This document shows, piece after piece, positions 1 to 8,331 of a DNA stretch of 64,000 nucleotides. The stretch lies in the NCBI RefSeq assembly GCF_004135385.1, contig NZ_CP035493.1:806001-870000 (forward strand), written 5' to 3'. Position numbers and translations under genes: made by a program. The stretch comes from Xylanimonas protaetiae (GTDB lineage Bacteria > Actinomycetota > Actinomycetes > Actinomycetales > Cellulomonadaceae). How positions within the stretch are numbered: the stretch's first letter is position 1; every line of letters starts with the position of its first letter. The notes beneath the pieces are model-generated. The model did no database searches, was not told where the DNA came from, and saw nothing but the letters and a program-made list of their open reading frames with translations.

Positions 1-720
1 CCCGACCTCGTCGTCGACACGGGCGACAACCTCGCCGACGTCGGCGCCGTCGACCCGCTGCTCGACGCGCTCGATCCCCTGCTCGCGACGGCGCCCGGCG
101 TCTTCGTCATGGGCTCCAACGACTACTGGGCGCCGCGCCCCAAGAACCCGGCGCGGTACCTGCTCCCGGACGCGCGCGTGCACCGGCCCGAGCCGGTCCC
201 GCTGCCCTGGGACCGCATGGCGGCGGCCTTCACGGCCGCCGGCTGGAAGGACCTCGACAACCGCCGCGACGACGTCGTGCTCGCCGACGGGCGACGCCTG
301 TCGTTCGTCGGCACCGACGACGCGCACCTCGACCTCGACGCCATCCCGGAGCGCCCCGCCGGTGCACCCGCCGCAGGCGCGACGCACGACGACGCCGTGC
401 TGCACCTCGGGGTCACGCACGCGCCCTACCAGCGCGTGCTGAACGGCTTCCAGTCCGACGGCGCCGACCTGATCATCGCCGGCCACACGCACGGCGGGCA
501 GCTGCGGGTCCCGGGCTTCGGCGCCCTCGTCACCAACTGCGACCTCGACCGCCGCCGGGCGTCGGGGCTCCACGGCTGGCCGGGCGCCCGCCCGGACCGC
601 CGCAACGGGGCAGGCTCCACCTGGCTGCACGTCTCGGCCGGCGCGGGCACGTCCCCGTACGCGCCCGTGCGCTTCGCGTGCCGCCCCGAAGCCACGCTGC
701 TCACCCTCACGGCACGGTGA
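1..720 (+). CDS. Metallophosphoesterase, C-terminal part
   Basis: The reading frame is open from the first base, so the gene starts upstream; 239 codons are visible. It carries the calcineurin-like metallophosphoesterase signatures VVDTGDN (about codons 4-10), GSNDYW (about 38-43, the GN(H/D)-type motif) and the C-terminal GHTHGGQL (about 161-168). These residues bind a two-metal centre in phosphodiesterases and phosphatases. The missing N-terminus should carry the DxH motif. The protein resembles the YkuE-like actinobacterial metallophosphoesterases often found near penicillin-binding-protein genes, but the substrate cannot be deduced here. It is followed by about 100 bp of intergenic DNA and tRNA-Pro. 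Confidence 0.9.
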   Translation, partial: PDLVVDTGDNLADVGAVDPLLDALDPLLATAPGVFVMGSNDYWAPRPKNPARYLLPDARVHRPEPVPLPWDRMAAAFTAAGWKDLDNRRDDVVLADGRRLSFVGTDDAHLDLDAIPERPAGAPAAGATHDDAVLHLGVTHAPYQRVLNGFQSDGADLIIAGHTHGGQLRVPGFGALVTNCDLDRRRASGLHGWPGARPDRRNGAGSTWLHVSAGAGTSPYAPVRFACRPEATLLTLTAR

Positions 721-821
721 GCCCCCTCACCCCGGACCGGTTTTCGTCCTGGGCCGATGCTCCGCTATGCTGAGCAGGCTTCACCGACCGGGTAGCCCTC
801 GGATCGGTGCAGGCAGTCCCT

Positions 822-901
<80 letters not shown>

Positions 902-914
<13 letters not shown>

Positions 915-947
915 TCCAGCGGAAATGCTGAGTTCGGAGGGCCTTTC
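902..947 (+). terminator. Terminator downstream of tRNA-Pro
   Basis: GAAAGGCCCTC pairs perfectly with GAGGGCCTTTC (11 bp, 24-nt loop). The left arm lies inside the 61-bp attachment core; the right arm is element DNA. A near-identical hairpin is rebuilt at the other end of the element (11918-11963). Confidence 0.7.
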
Positions 948-978
948 GCTTTGCCTGGAGAAGCCCCGAACCCCCGTG

Positions 979-1000
979 GAGGGCTTAACCGAGGGCTTAC
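979..1000 (+). repeat. Left arm-type integrase site candidate
   Basis: The tandem pair GAGGGCTTAAC-CGAGGGCTTAC contains two copies of GAGGGCTTA 12 bp apart. It overlaps the integrase stop codon by 3 bp. The same tandem pair with two changes occurs at 11765-11786 near the other end, in the same orientation. Direct repeats inside both att sites are typical arm sites for tyrosine integrases; the role here is inferred. Confidence 0.6.
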
Positions 1001-2223
1001 GCATGAGCGGTGCGCTCCTCTCCGGGCAGCCTGAACAGCGGTTCCATGTGCCAGTCGGGCGCGACGACGTCGACGGCGGCGAACCTGTTCATGAACGTCG
1101 CGCCGGTCTGGATCACCGGCCGCAACTCGTGCCGGTAGATGCGTTCCGTCGTCGAGGTATCGGAGTGCCCGACGACGTGTGCGATTTCTTCCACCGCTGC
1201 GCCGCCTGCCGACATGAGCGAGACGAACGAGTGCCGCAGCTCGCGCGGAGTCCACTCGGCAGGGTTAACGCTCGGCACCGCGCCGAGTGCTGACCGGAAC
1301 CCGCGTCGCACGTTCGCGGAGTCGAGAGCGGTGCCGAGTGTCGTCGTGAACACCAGGCCGGTGTCCTTCCAGTCGGCGCCCGCCTTGACGCGGTCGGCGT
1401 CCTGGTCCCGACGTCGTCGCCGGAGCACATCGACGGCGAGGTCCGGCATCGCGAGGGTCCGCCTGGACTTCCGGGTCTTGGTGTCCCCCGACTTCCGGAC
1501 CGACCGCCACACCGCGACCGTGGCGGGTTCGCTGTCGAGGTCGACCCGATCCCACGTCAGCGCCCGCATCTCCTCGGTGCGGATGCCCACGAGCATCGAG
1601 ACGACGATGTACGCGTACATCCAGTGCGCCTTGGTGAGCGTCAGGACTTCAAGTGCCTGGCGTTCCGTGAGGGACTTGGACTTCCGGCCGGTCGTGCCGC
1701 GCGGCGTGACGACCAGCTCGACGACGTTCCGGTCGACGAGGTCACGCGCCATGGCCCGCTTGATGGCTGAGTTCAGGCAGGCCCGGACGTCCGCGATGGT
1801 GCGGGTCGAGTGCGTGGCGACCATCGAGCGGAGCAGCTTCTCGACGTGCTTGGTCGTCAGCTTGCGGAGCAGGACGTCACCGATCCCGGCGTCGATGTGT
1901 GCGCAGTTGAACTCGCGCGTCTTGACCGTGTTGTCGTCGACCTGGCCCTGCCCGTAGAGGATCCAGTCCTTGACGACGTCGCTCACGGTCGTCTTATCGG
2001 CGCCCGGGGCGAGACCTCGCTCGTAGTCGCGGACGCGGAGCCGAAGCGCCTCCATCGCCGCCGAGCGGGACTTGCCGGAACCGCGCTTCCTGATCTCCTT
2101 GCCGCGGTCGTCGTAGCCCACGATCCGGGTCGCGACGAACCGCTCCAGGCGCTTGTCCCAGTAGACGGTGCCCTCCCCTCGAGCACGGCGCGGCGGCTTC
2201 CTCGGAACTGTCTGGTCGGTCAT
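997..2223 (-). CDS. Tyrosine site-specific integrase of the AICE
   Basis: A 408-residue protein that integrates and excises the element at tRNA-Pro. The N-terminal part (about 15-70) is an AP2-like arm-binding segment, about 78-165 is the core-binding SAM-like domain, and about 185-370 is the catalytic domain. Visible catalytic residues are Arg215 (GIRTEE), Arg330-His331 (TPRELRHSF), His353 (VVGHSD) and nucleophile Tyr363 (ERIYRHEL). The usual His of the HxxR box is Arg327 here, a substitution I recall in Streptomyces AICE integrases. The start at 2223 overlaps the excisionase stop (ATGA), so the two are probably translated in a coupled way. The stop codon lies within the left arm-site repeats. 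Confidence 0.95.
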   Translation of the reverse strand: MTDQTVPRKPPRRARGEGTVYWDKRLERFVATRIVGYDDRGKEIRKRGSGKSRSAAMEALRLRVRDYERGLAPGADKTTVSDVVKDWILYGQGQVDDNTVKTREFNCAHIDAGIGDVLLRKLTTKHVEKLLRSMVATHSTRTIADVRACLNSAIKRAMARDLVDRNVVELVVTPRGTTGRKSKSLTERQALEVLTLTKAHWMYAYIVVSMLVGIRTEEMRALTWDRVDLDSEPATVAVWRSVRKSGDTKTRKSRRTLAMPDLAVDVLRRRRRDQDADRVKAGADWKDTGLVFTTTLGTALDSANVRRGFRSALGAVPSVNPAEWTPRELRHSFVSLMSAGGAAVEEIAHVVGHSDTSTTERIYRHELRPVIQTGATFMNRFAAVDVVAPDWHMEPLFRLPGEERTAHA

Positions 2224-2429
2224 GCCGCACCGTCCAGGCTCTCGGCGTACTCCTTCAGCGCCGCGATGGGCACGAGTCGCCGCGTGCCGATCTTCACGGT
2301 GCGAAGCGCGCCGCAGCGGATCAGCTCGTACAGGATCGTGCGGTGGATCCCCAGCGCCTTGCACGCCACGTTCACGTCGCAGAGCACCGGGGCGACTTCG
2401 CTCACGGCGAGCGGTTCACGCTTGGTCAT
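2220..2429 (-). CDS. Excisionase, MerR-like helix-turn-helix (Xis)
   Basis: A 69-residue protein with one HTH_17-type winged helix: VNVACKALGIHRTILYELI for helix-turn-helix, then the wing VKIGTRRLVPIAALKEY. This is the usual architecture of AICE excisionases, which bend att DNA and tip the integrase toward excision. It overlaps rep by 14 bp upstream and int by 4 bp downstream. The rep-xis-int order is the classical pSAM2 arrangement, where expression is controlled together from an upstream activator. The start ATG at 2429 follows a GGGGGAGA-like Shine-Dalgarno inside rep. Confidence 0.9.
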   Translation of the reverse strand: MTKREPLAVSEVAPVLCDVNVACKALGIHRTILYELIRCGALRTVKIGTRRLVPIAALKEYAESLDGAA

Positions 2430-3993
2430 CTCTCCCCCTCGGGTCGTGGTTCTGGTTCGGCTGTCGGGCCGGGTTCGTGCGCTGTTCTGCTCGCCACTGC
2501 GCGTACTCGCGGGCACGGGATGCGGCGGCGTCGGCAAGGGCCTTGTCCCCCGCCCGAGGCCAGCCGGTGCCCTCGTAGCGCCAGGAACCGACGACGAGGG
2601 TGGTTTCCTCGGCGTACTCGGCCATGAGGCGCGCTTCCAGGTCGCGGGTGTCGAGCGTGGTGGCGTTGCGGCGGGCCTCGGAGGCGAGGCGCTGGAACCG
2701 ACGTCGAGCACGGCGGAGCGCACCGAGCGTCACTGAGTAGCGACGCGACTTGGTCGAGAAGTGCCCACGGAAGCCGAGCATCGACGCCCAGTGGCCCAGG
2801 AGCGCGTACGGACTCTCTGCGCAGTCGCCGCACAGGCCAGGGTGCCGATCTGCGGCACGGTCGGCGCACCCGAAGTGGCAGCCGGCGAAGGCGCGAGCTG
2901 CGAGCGTTCGGCAGGCCTCAGCCAGCGCGGCGAGGTGGGGGCGCGGTCGCGCCGGGTCGACACCTGCGGACTTGGTCGAGTACTTCGCCAGGTACGCGGC
3001 GACCTGCTCGGCCGTGACGTCACCGTCGATCACCGCGGCTTCGCGGACCACGCGCACGTCGGTCTGTGCGCCGAAACGGAGTATGCGGGCGACGTCGTCG
3101 GAGTCGATCGGGTCGACCTCATAGCGCACCGCGGCCACGGCAGCCGTCACGACCTCGGAGAGCGTGGCCGCGGGGATCGGCGCGGGCGACCCTGGACCAT
3201 CGGGCCCGTCGACGCGCACGAGCGCGTGGAAGTGGACCAGGCCCCGCGCTTGGAACTCGGCCACCTTGGCGTACTCGAGGCGCAGGTGTCGGTTCAGGGC
3301 TCCGCGGTTCACGCCGAGCGAGGCGGTCAGGTGGCGGCGCAGCGCGATCGTGAACCGGCGCCACAGCTCGGGCGCGAACCACTGCCACACGGCGGCGGTC
3401 GCGACGTCGTAGCACTCGGGACACAGCGGGGCGCCGACCTCGGCGTCGCCGTCCTCGTGGCGATCCCAGCAGGCGAACGAGCGGCCGTGCTCGCACACCG
3501 AACCGAGGGCGCGGGGCCGACACGGCTTCTCGCCGTCGCGCACACCGTGTACCGCGCCGAACGAGGGAGCCGTCAGCGTGACGAACAGCAGCGGGTTTCG
3601 GGCGACGTCGCCGGGCACGCCCTTGCCGCCGTGAAGGCCGGTCGAGATAAGTTCGAAGGTGTCGCGGGCGTAGATGCGCGAGCAAGCTTCGCACTCATCG
3701 GCGCGACGGTTGCCGCACGGCTTGTAGAGCATTCCGAGCGGCTGATCGACGGACCTGAATGTCTCGATGACCTCGCCGGTGCGGGCGTCGATGGTGTCGG
3801 CGCGGCCGACGAGGCGGATCGGGTGCGAGCAGTTGGCGACCCGGCCGAGGGTGTCCGCGAAGTCCTGCCACGACTTGTCAGCGATCCGGCCGACGATCCC
3901 GGCGACCGCGGCGGGGTCGAGGTCGGGCAGGTCTAGCGGGACGTCCGGGGAGTGTCCCCAGAAGCCCCCGCCGACCTGCTCGACCGTGGACAT
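2416..3993 (-). CDS. Rolling-circle replication initiator, RepSA family
   Basis: A 525-residue protein expected to nick the element's double-strand origin and start rolling-circle replication of the excised circle. The HUH metal-binding motif is VHFHALVRV (HFH at 254-256). Candidate nicking tyrosines lie in YLAKYSTKS (334 and 338). Cysteine pairs CGNRRADECEAC (93-104), C191-C194 and further CxxC pairs after residue 380 suggest zinc-binding modules, as in RepSA relatives. ATG 3993 was chosen because it overlaps the tra stop (TGATG); a GTG one codon upstream is the alternative. No origin could be identified with confidence. Confidence 0.92.
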   Translation of the reverse strand: MSTVEQVGGGFWGHSPDVPLDLPDLDPAAVAGIVGRIADKSWQDFADTLGRVANCSHPIRLVGRADTIDARTGEVIETFRSVDQPLGMLYKPCGNRRADECEACSRIYARDTFELISTGLHGGKGVPGDVARNPLLFVTLTAPSFGAVHGVRDGEKPCRPRALGSVCEHGRSFACWDRHEDGDAEVGAPLCPECYDVATAAVWQWFAPELWRRFTIALRRHLTASLGVNRGALNRHLRLEYAKVAEFQARGLVHFHALVRVDGPDGPGSPAPIPAATLSEVVTAAVAAVRYEVDPIDSDDVARILRFGAQTDVRVVREAAVIDGDVTAEQVAAYLAKYSTKSAGVDPARPRPHLAALAEACRTLAARAFAGCHFGCADRAADRHPGLCGDCAESPYALLGHWASMLGFRGHFSTKSRRYSVTLGALRRARRRFQRLASEARRNATTLDTRDLEARLMAEYAEETTLVVGSWRYEGTGWPRAGDKALADAAASRAREYAQWRAEQRTNPARQPNQNHDPRGRDDQA

Positions 3994-5495
3994 CACGCCG
4001 CCTCGGGGTCGCCATCACTCGACGTGGGCTGCGGAACCCGAGGGGCGCGGGGCTTGCGAGGCGTCCGTGGACGCGGAGGAGCACCGCTGAGCGTCACGCC
4101 GACCGGGGCGGGAGGCTCCGTCCCTGCGGGCTCAACCGTGACGCCCTCGTCGGGCAGCGGAGGCGCGGGAGGCGCCGGGTACGTGCCCGCGACCAGGCGG
4201 ATGAAGTCGTCCGCCCAGTAGTCCGCGCGAACGCGAGCGACAACGCCGTCGTCAGTCACGGCGTACCCGGCGCCGGGCATGGTCTGCGAGATGTGGTGAG
4301 CCGGGGCGAGCGCGGCCATGCCGTCCCCGAGCACCATGCGCGTCTCAGCGCCGGAGGCGAGGCGGAGCGCGACGGTTTGGGTGAACAGGTCGCGCATTCC
4401 CACGGTCTCCTTGCGTGGGTCCTGAACGAACGCGACGACCATCACCCCGAAGGCGCGGCCCTGCGTGAGGATCAGCTTGAGCAGGTTCACGGCCTCGTTG
4501 ACGACCTCCTTGGAGGCGTAGGCCGTGAGGACGGCGAGCTCGTCGATCATCAGGACGTGGACCGGGTCGCCGGGCGACGGTTCGAAGCTGCGCGACTGAC
4601 CGCGCATGACGGACTGCCGGTCGACGATCACGCGGTTGAGCCCGCGCAGGAGACCGACCGCATCGGCCTCGTTCATCGCGACGTGAGAGAACATCGGCGC
4701 ACCCACCGCGACCTCGACGCCGCCCTTCAGGTCGACGCCCCAGAGATGCACCATGCCCGCGTGCGCGGCCGGGGCCAGGTTCCCGGCGACACCCCAGAAC
4801 ACGGACCCCTTGCCCGACCCCGAACGCCCGACGACGAGCGTGTGGCGCCCGGCGAGGTCGAGCCGCCACGGCGTGCCGTCCGAGCAGCGGCCGATGGTCA
4901 CGCCGCGGAACTCGATCGCGGACGGGATCGTCGGGAGCGTTGCGACGTCCAGCAGTTCGCGCATCGTGAGGGACAACTCGACCCAGCCCGCGCCGAGCCG
5001 GTGCGCTTCGACAGCCTCGGCCCCGAGTGAGGTGGCGATGGCCTCGGCCGCGGCGGCAACGTCGTCGGCGGTCTGCCCGACCCGAGCGCGGACGTTGAAG
5101 GTGAGCATGTTGCCCGACGCCCGCACCCGACGCAGCCTCGGGATCACGCGGGCCTCGTCAACACGAGGTGCGGTGGCCAGGCCGCAGCGGTCCGCGATGC
5201 GCTTCCAGTTCCGGCGAAGGCGACGCTTCCAACCCCGACGACGAATCGGACCGCCAAGCACCGCCTCGTAGGTGAGCGGGTGCACGGCCCACCAGACCGC
5301 TCGCAGGAGCGAGAACGCGGGCACGCACCAGATCACGGCATATCCGGCGAAGGCGCGCTCCCCGATCAGAAGGAGGTTGCCCAGCATGACGCAGGCCAGA
5401 ACCAGCCGCCATGACCGGAAGGTCCAAACGAGCATGTACCAGACCGCACCGGCGACAGTGCGGGTGATGGCCCACGTCGTGCTGAGCGCGTCCAT
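3993..5495 (-). CDS. FtsK/SpoIIIE-type DNA transfer protein (Tra)
   Basis: A 500-residue AAA+ translocase expected to pump double-stranded element DNA between mycelial cells during AICE conjugation. Two hydrophobic segments near the N-terminus (about 17-48 and 50-70) anchor it in the membrane. Walker A is GRSGSGKGS (223-231) and Walker B is VLMIDEL (314-320). The frame is open for 99 codons upstream, but ATG 5495 fits the TGATG overlap with the previous gene and the hydrophobic N-terminus. It is a single-protein transfer system with no type IV secretion genes nearby, typical of AICEs. Confidence 0.92.
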   Translation of the reverse strand: MDALSTTWAITRTVAGAVWYMLVWTFRSWRLVLACVMLGNLLLIGERAFAGYAVIWCVPAFSLLRAVWWAVHPLTYEAVLGGPIRRRGWKRRLRRNWKRIADRCGLATAPRVDEARVIPRLRRVRASGNMLTFNVRARVGQTADDVAAAAEAIATSLGAEAVEAHRLGAGWVELSLTMRELLDVATLPTIPSAIEFRGVTIGRCSDGTPWRLDLAGRHTLVVGRSGSGKGSVFWGVAGNLAPAAHAGMVHLWGVDLKGGVEVAVGAPMFSHVAMNEADAVGLLRGLNRVIVDRQSVMRGQSRSFEPSPGDPVHVLMIDELAVLTAYASKEVVNEAVNLLKLILTQGRAFGVMVVAFVQDPRKETVGMRDLFTQTVALRLASGAETRMVLGDGMAALAPAHHISQTMPGAGYAVTDDGVVARVRADYWADDFIRLVAGTYPAPPAPPLPDEGVTVEPAGTEPPAPVGVTLSGAPPRPRTPRKPRAPRVPQPTSSDGDPEAA

Positions 5496-5878
5496 CACGC
5501 CGCCTCCGTCCCGAGGCCGCCGTCGTAGAAGCCGAGCCACCACGGCTCGGCCGGAGGGAACGCACGGACTGGGCGGACCAGCTCGGCCAAGCAGAAGACC
5601 GAGAACTGGACACCCGGGCCCGAGTTCGACGACCAAACGGTGAAGGCGTGCGACCCAGCCTCGGGTGGGAAGTCGGTCACCGTGCCGAGCGACAGCATCC
5701 GGGCTAGGCGCTCGGCGTCGTCCTGGGTCTCGACGTGAACGCCGACGTGGTTGTGGCCGACGTCGACCGACGAGACCCGACCGTCGACCCACGAGACGAG
5801 GTCGCAGGCGATCTCCATCAGCTCGCGGATCGAGGCGTCCTCACGCTCGACGATCTCGCCCGTGATCGCCGCGGACAT
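5495..5878 (-). CDS. Small AICE operon protein, unknown function
   Basis: A 127-residue soluble protein without a signal peptide or membrane segment. I do not recognise its family. It is acidic, with a region of mixed beta and alpha character (VSSVDVGHNHVGVHVETQDD) suggesting a small alpha/beta domain. It overlaps its neighbours by TGATG on both sides, so it belongs to the transfer-replication operon. Position just before tra suggests an accessory role in transfer or its regulation; this is inference only. Confidence 0.7.
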   Translation of the reverse strand: MSAAITGEIVEREDASIRELMEIACDLVSWVDGRVSSVDVGHNHVGVHVETQDDAERLARMLSLGTVTDFPPEAGSHAFTVWSSNSGPGVQFSVFCLAELVRPVRAFPPAEPWWLGFYDGGLGTEAA

Positions 5879-6315
5879 CAGGCCGCCGCCTTGGACTCAG
5901 GAGGCTTGGGCTGCTCGGCGCGGCCCTGCCCCGGCGCGACCATGCCCTCGGCCCGGAACGACCACTGAAGGCGCGGACGCTGCCCGTTGTCGTCGATCCA
6001 CGGCAGCGCCGTCAGACCCACGAACTCGACCGGCGTCCACGGCAGGGGCGAGGTGTTCTTCGGCGGGACTGGCTGCACCTCGGCCGCGAACTTCACCGAG
6101 ACGCCGATGTCCTTGCGGTTCGCGTCGTCGTCCGCGTCGATGACCGTGCACTGCCACATCGGCAGCCCCGACTCCTTGTCGCGCTGCTGCGGACGCGAAC
6201 CGTCAGCCCGCTTCTCGGCCTGGAAGTCCACTACCGGCTCGACCTCGCCACGCAGGAACGCCCCGTTGGGGAACGCGAGGCCGTGGGCGATGGGGAAACG
6301 CTTGGCGATAGCCAC
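5878..6315 (-). CDS. Conserved AICE protein upstream of tra
   Basis: A 145-residue soluble protein, first gene of the transfer operon. It contains a QQRDKESGLPMWQCTVIDAD stretch followed by VSVKF and FVGLTALPWID. I recall similar proteins beside tra in Streptomyces AICEs and plasmids, of unproven function. The frame is open to a GTG at 6336, but GTG 6315 has a GGAG Shine-Dalgarno 9 bp upstream and is preferred. Its beta-rich predicted form resembles single-strand-binding-like folds, but no motif proves this. The C-terminus is disordered and rich in Pro, Lys and Glu. Confidence 0.75.
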   Translation of the reverse strand: MAIAKRFPIAHGLAFPNGAFLRGEVEPVVDFQAEKRADGSRPQQRDKESGLPMWQCTVIDADDDANRKDIGVSVKFAAEVQPVPPKNTSPLPWTPVEFVGLTALPWIDDNGQRPRLQWSFRAEGMVAPGQGRAEQPKPPESKAAA

Positions 6316-6368
6316 TGGAACCAACTCCGTTCGCACATGGAGCGCGTGAATCGCTTCTCCTGCGAACG

Positions 6369-6397
6369 ACTACACACCCGAGCGAATCGTCTGTCAA
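6369..6397 (-). promoter_or_regulatory. Promoter of the AICE transfer-replication operon
   Basis: On the minus strand a consensus -35 TTGACA (6392-6397) is 17 bp from TGTAGT (6369-6374). It lies between the divergent regulator gene (6452) and the leftward operon (start 6315), with a leader of about 45 nt. Several GCGAATCG/CGATTCG-like repeats in 6335-6425 could be regulator sites. Confidence 0.65.
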
Positions 6398-6451
6398 GCG
6401 ATCTGGGCCATCTCATTCGCACGTGGGGCGATCCATGCCACACTGAGGAAC

Positions 6452-7354
6452 GTGAGCCAGACATGGGACGCTGTCGTTCGGGACGTGCTTGACCAGGCCC
6501 GACGCGCGGCCGGAGGGGGTGCGCCCCTCGCTCTCGCGCTGCGCTCCGCGAACGTCGGCCCGGAGTCGGGCACGTACTCCGAGTCAGCCGTGAGCAACTG
6601 GATCAAGGGCCGAGCGCGACCGCCGGCTGACGTCGTCCTCGCGGCGGCATCTCTGTACGGTCTGTCGCTCGACTCGCGGCTTGGCGTCGAAACGACGGCC
6701 GCCACTCCTGGACCCGAAGGCATCGACGAGCTGCGCGGCGCGGTGCACCGACTGGAAGCCCTCGTGCACGAGCGCCTGGCGCCGCCGAGCGAGCAATCCC
6801 TCATCTCGACGCGCGACGTTCGCGGCGTGTTCGCGACCCGCTCCGAGGCTCAGTCAGCCGTGCCCGTCCTGCGGACCCTCGCATCGGCCGAGCACGTCGA
6901 CGCCATGGGCCTCAGCCTCAACGCCCTCTGCCAGACCGTCTCTGACGTCACCCTCGCGGAACTCGTCGAGAACGGCCTCACGCTGCGCTGCCTCTTCCTC
7001 GACCCAGACGGCAAGGCGACCAAGGCCCGCGAACTCGAGGAAGGGCATCCGGTCGGGCATCTCGCCAAGCTGACACGCGCCAACCTGCTCGTGATCCAGC
7101 GCCTTCGGGAACGCCTTACCCCCGAGGCCGAGGGTCGCGTCCAGGTGCGCACCTACGACGAGCCCGTCCGGTTCAACATCACGAACATCGACGGCACGCG
7201 TTCGCTCGTGCAGCCATACCTTCCGAACCTGCGCGGGCTGGACGCGCCGACGTTCCTCATCGAGGCCGACGACGGCGAGCCGCACGGCCTGTTCCCCGTG
7301 TTTGAGCGGATCTTCACCGAGACCTGGGAGCGAAGCCGTGTCGTCAAGTATTGA
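6452..7354 (+). CDS. HTH transcriptional regulator with C-terminal DUF5919
   Basis: A 300-residue protein. Residues about 10-75 form an XRE-like helix-turn-helix (ESAVSNWIKGRARPPADVVLAAASLYGLSLD). A linker follows (about 80-115). The C-terminal half matches the DUF5919 type as I know it (EHVDAMGLSLNALCQ, then LRCLFLDPDG and NRTWE-like ends), a phospholipase-D-like fold of unknown ligand. GTG 6452 has GAGGAAC directly upstream. It is divergent from the transfer operon and overlaps the next gene, so it probably controls the element and is co-expressed with the phosphatase-like enzyme. It occupies the place of KorSA/Pra-type regulators in pSAM2. Confidence 0.8.
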   Translation: MSQTWDAVVRDVLDQARRAAGGGAPLALALRSANVGPESGTYSESAVSNWIKGRARPPADVVLAAASLYGLSLDSRLGVETTAATPGPEGIDELRGAVHRLEALVHERLAPPSEQSLISTRDVRGVFATRSEAQSAVPVLRTLASAEHVDAMGLSLNALCQTVSDVTLAELVENGLTLRCLFLDPDGKATKARELEEGHPVGHLAKLTRANLLVIQRLRERLTPEAEGRVQVRTYDEPVRFNITNIDGTRSLVQPYLPNLRGLDAPTFLIEADDGEPHGLFPVFERIFTETWERSRVVKY

Positions 7355-8108
7355 GAGCGTCGCAGCAGCCGCGGTAGACCTCGCACTCTCGATCCTGCGC
7401 CACGGGACCGACGGCCGCCGGACCTACAAGACCGACCGCGACTTCGCCACGACCACGGACTACGCCATCGAGGACGCTGTAAGGACGTTCCTCACCCGAG
7501 AGACACCCGAGTTCGGCTTCCTGGGCGAGGAACGCGGAGCCGAGGGCAGCACCGAGCGACTCTGGTGCCTCGATCCCATCGATGGCACCACCAACTTCAC
7601 GCGCGGGATACCCAACTTTGGTGTTTCGCTGGCGCTCGTCGAGGACGGCAAGCCCACCTTCGGGACCATCGCCCTCCCGATGCACCGCGAGCGGTACGTC
7701 ACGCGTGGCAGCGCCGCCTACCTCAACGACAAGCGGCTCCAGGTGTCAGCGACCAGTGAGCTGCACGAGGCAGTCGTCACCATGGGCGACTTCGCCACCG
7801 GCGCGGGAAGCACCGAGAAGAACAGGCGCCGACTCGCAACGATTGGGCGGTTGGCAAACGGCGTCGGCCGCGTCCGCATGCTCGGCTCCGCCGCCACGGA
7901 CCTCGCCTGGCTTGCCGCTGGACGCCTCGACGCCGTGCTGATCGACGCTAATCGAACCTGGGACGTTGCCGCGGGCGTCGCGCTCGCAACCGCGGCCGGC
8001 GCCACGATCACCCATAGCGACGGGAGCCTCTACTCCCTCGTCGGGCCAGACCTCATCGCAGCGGCACCACGGGTTCACCGCATCTTGCTCGACACAGTGG
8101 AGGCATGA
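7338..8108 (+). CDS. Inositol monophosphatase family protein
   Basis: A 256-residue Mg-dependent phosphatase of the IMPase/CysQ/FBPase fold. Metal ligands are visible: GEERG (Glu64-Glu65), DPIDGTTN (79-86) and TWDVAAG (Asp209). GTG 7338 has GGAG 7 bp upstream and overlaps the regulator gene by 17 bp, so the two are coupled. Possible substrates are inositol phosphates, 3'-phosphoadenosine 5'-phosphate or sugar phosphates; the sequence does not decide. It is unusual AICE cargo: pSAM2 carries a Nudix hydrolase (Pif) in a comparable place, so this may be a nucleotide- or metabolite-clearing accessory. That comparison is inference. Confidence 0.88.
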   Translation: MSSSIESVAAAAVDLALSILRHGTDGRRTYKTDRDFATTTDYAIEDAVRTFLTRETPEFGFLGEERGAEGSTERLWCLDPIDGTTNFTRGIPNFGVSLALVEDGKPTFGTIALPMHRERYVTRGSAAYLNDKRLQVSATSELHEAVVTMGDFATGAGSTEKNRRRLATIGRLANGVGRVRMLGSAATDLAWLAAGRLDAVLIDANRTWDVAAGVALATAAGATITHSDGSLYSLVGPDLIAAAPRVHRILLDTVEA

Positions 8109-8228
8109 CAACGCCGTGTCAGTGGCCACGTGCACGATCATCCCGTGGCGCACCGAGCAAGGGCCGGCTCCACAACCGCGTGCCGATGTCCCAGTCTCAG
8201 GACTCGAAGCGGGTAATCTGTGGCGGCA

Positions 8229-8256
8229 GGCCCGACCGGCGACGGCGGGCCGTTTT
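8229..8256 (+). terminator. Terminator after the regulator-phosphatase operon
   Basis: GGCCCG and CGGGCC flank an 11-nt loop and are followed by GTTTT, in the 223-bp gap before the methyltransferase genes. It separates the regulatory genes from the restriction-modification cargo. I see no convincing gene in the rest of the gap. Confidence 0.6.
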
Positions 8257-8331
8257 GCTAGCCGCAGGTAGCCCGCTCCAAGGACTCGGGAGCAACCAGC
8301 ACCATGGTCCGTCAGTACCGGGAGGGGAAAC

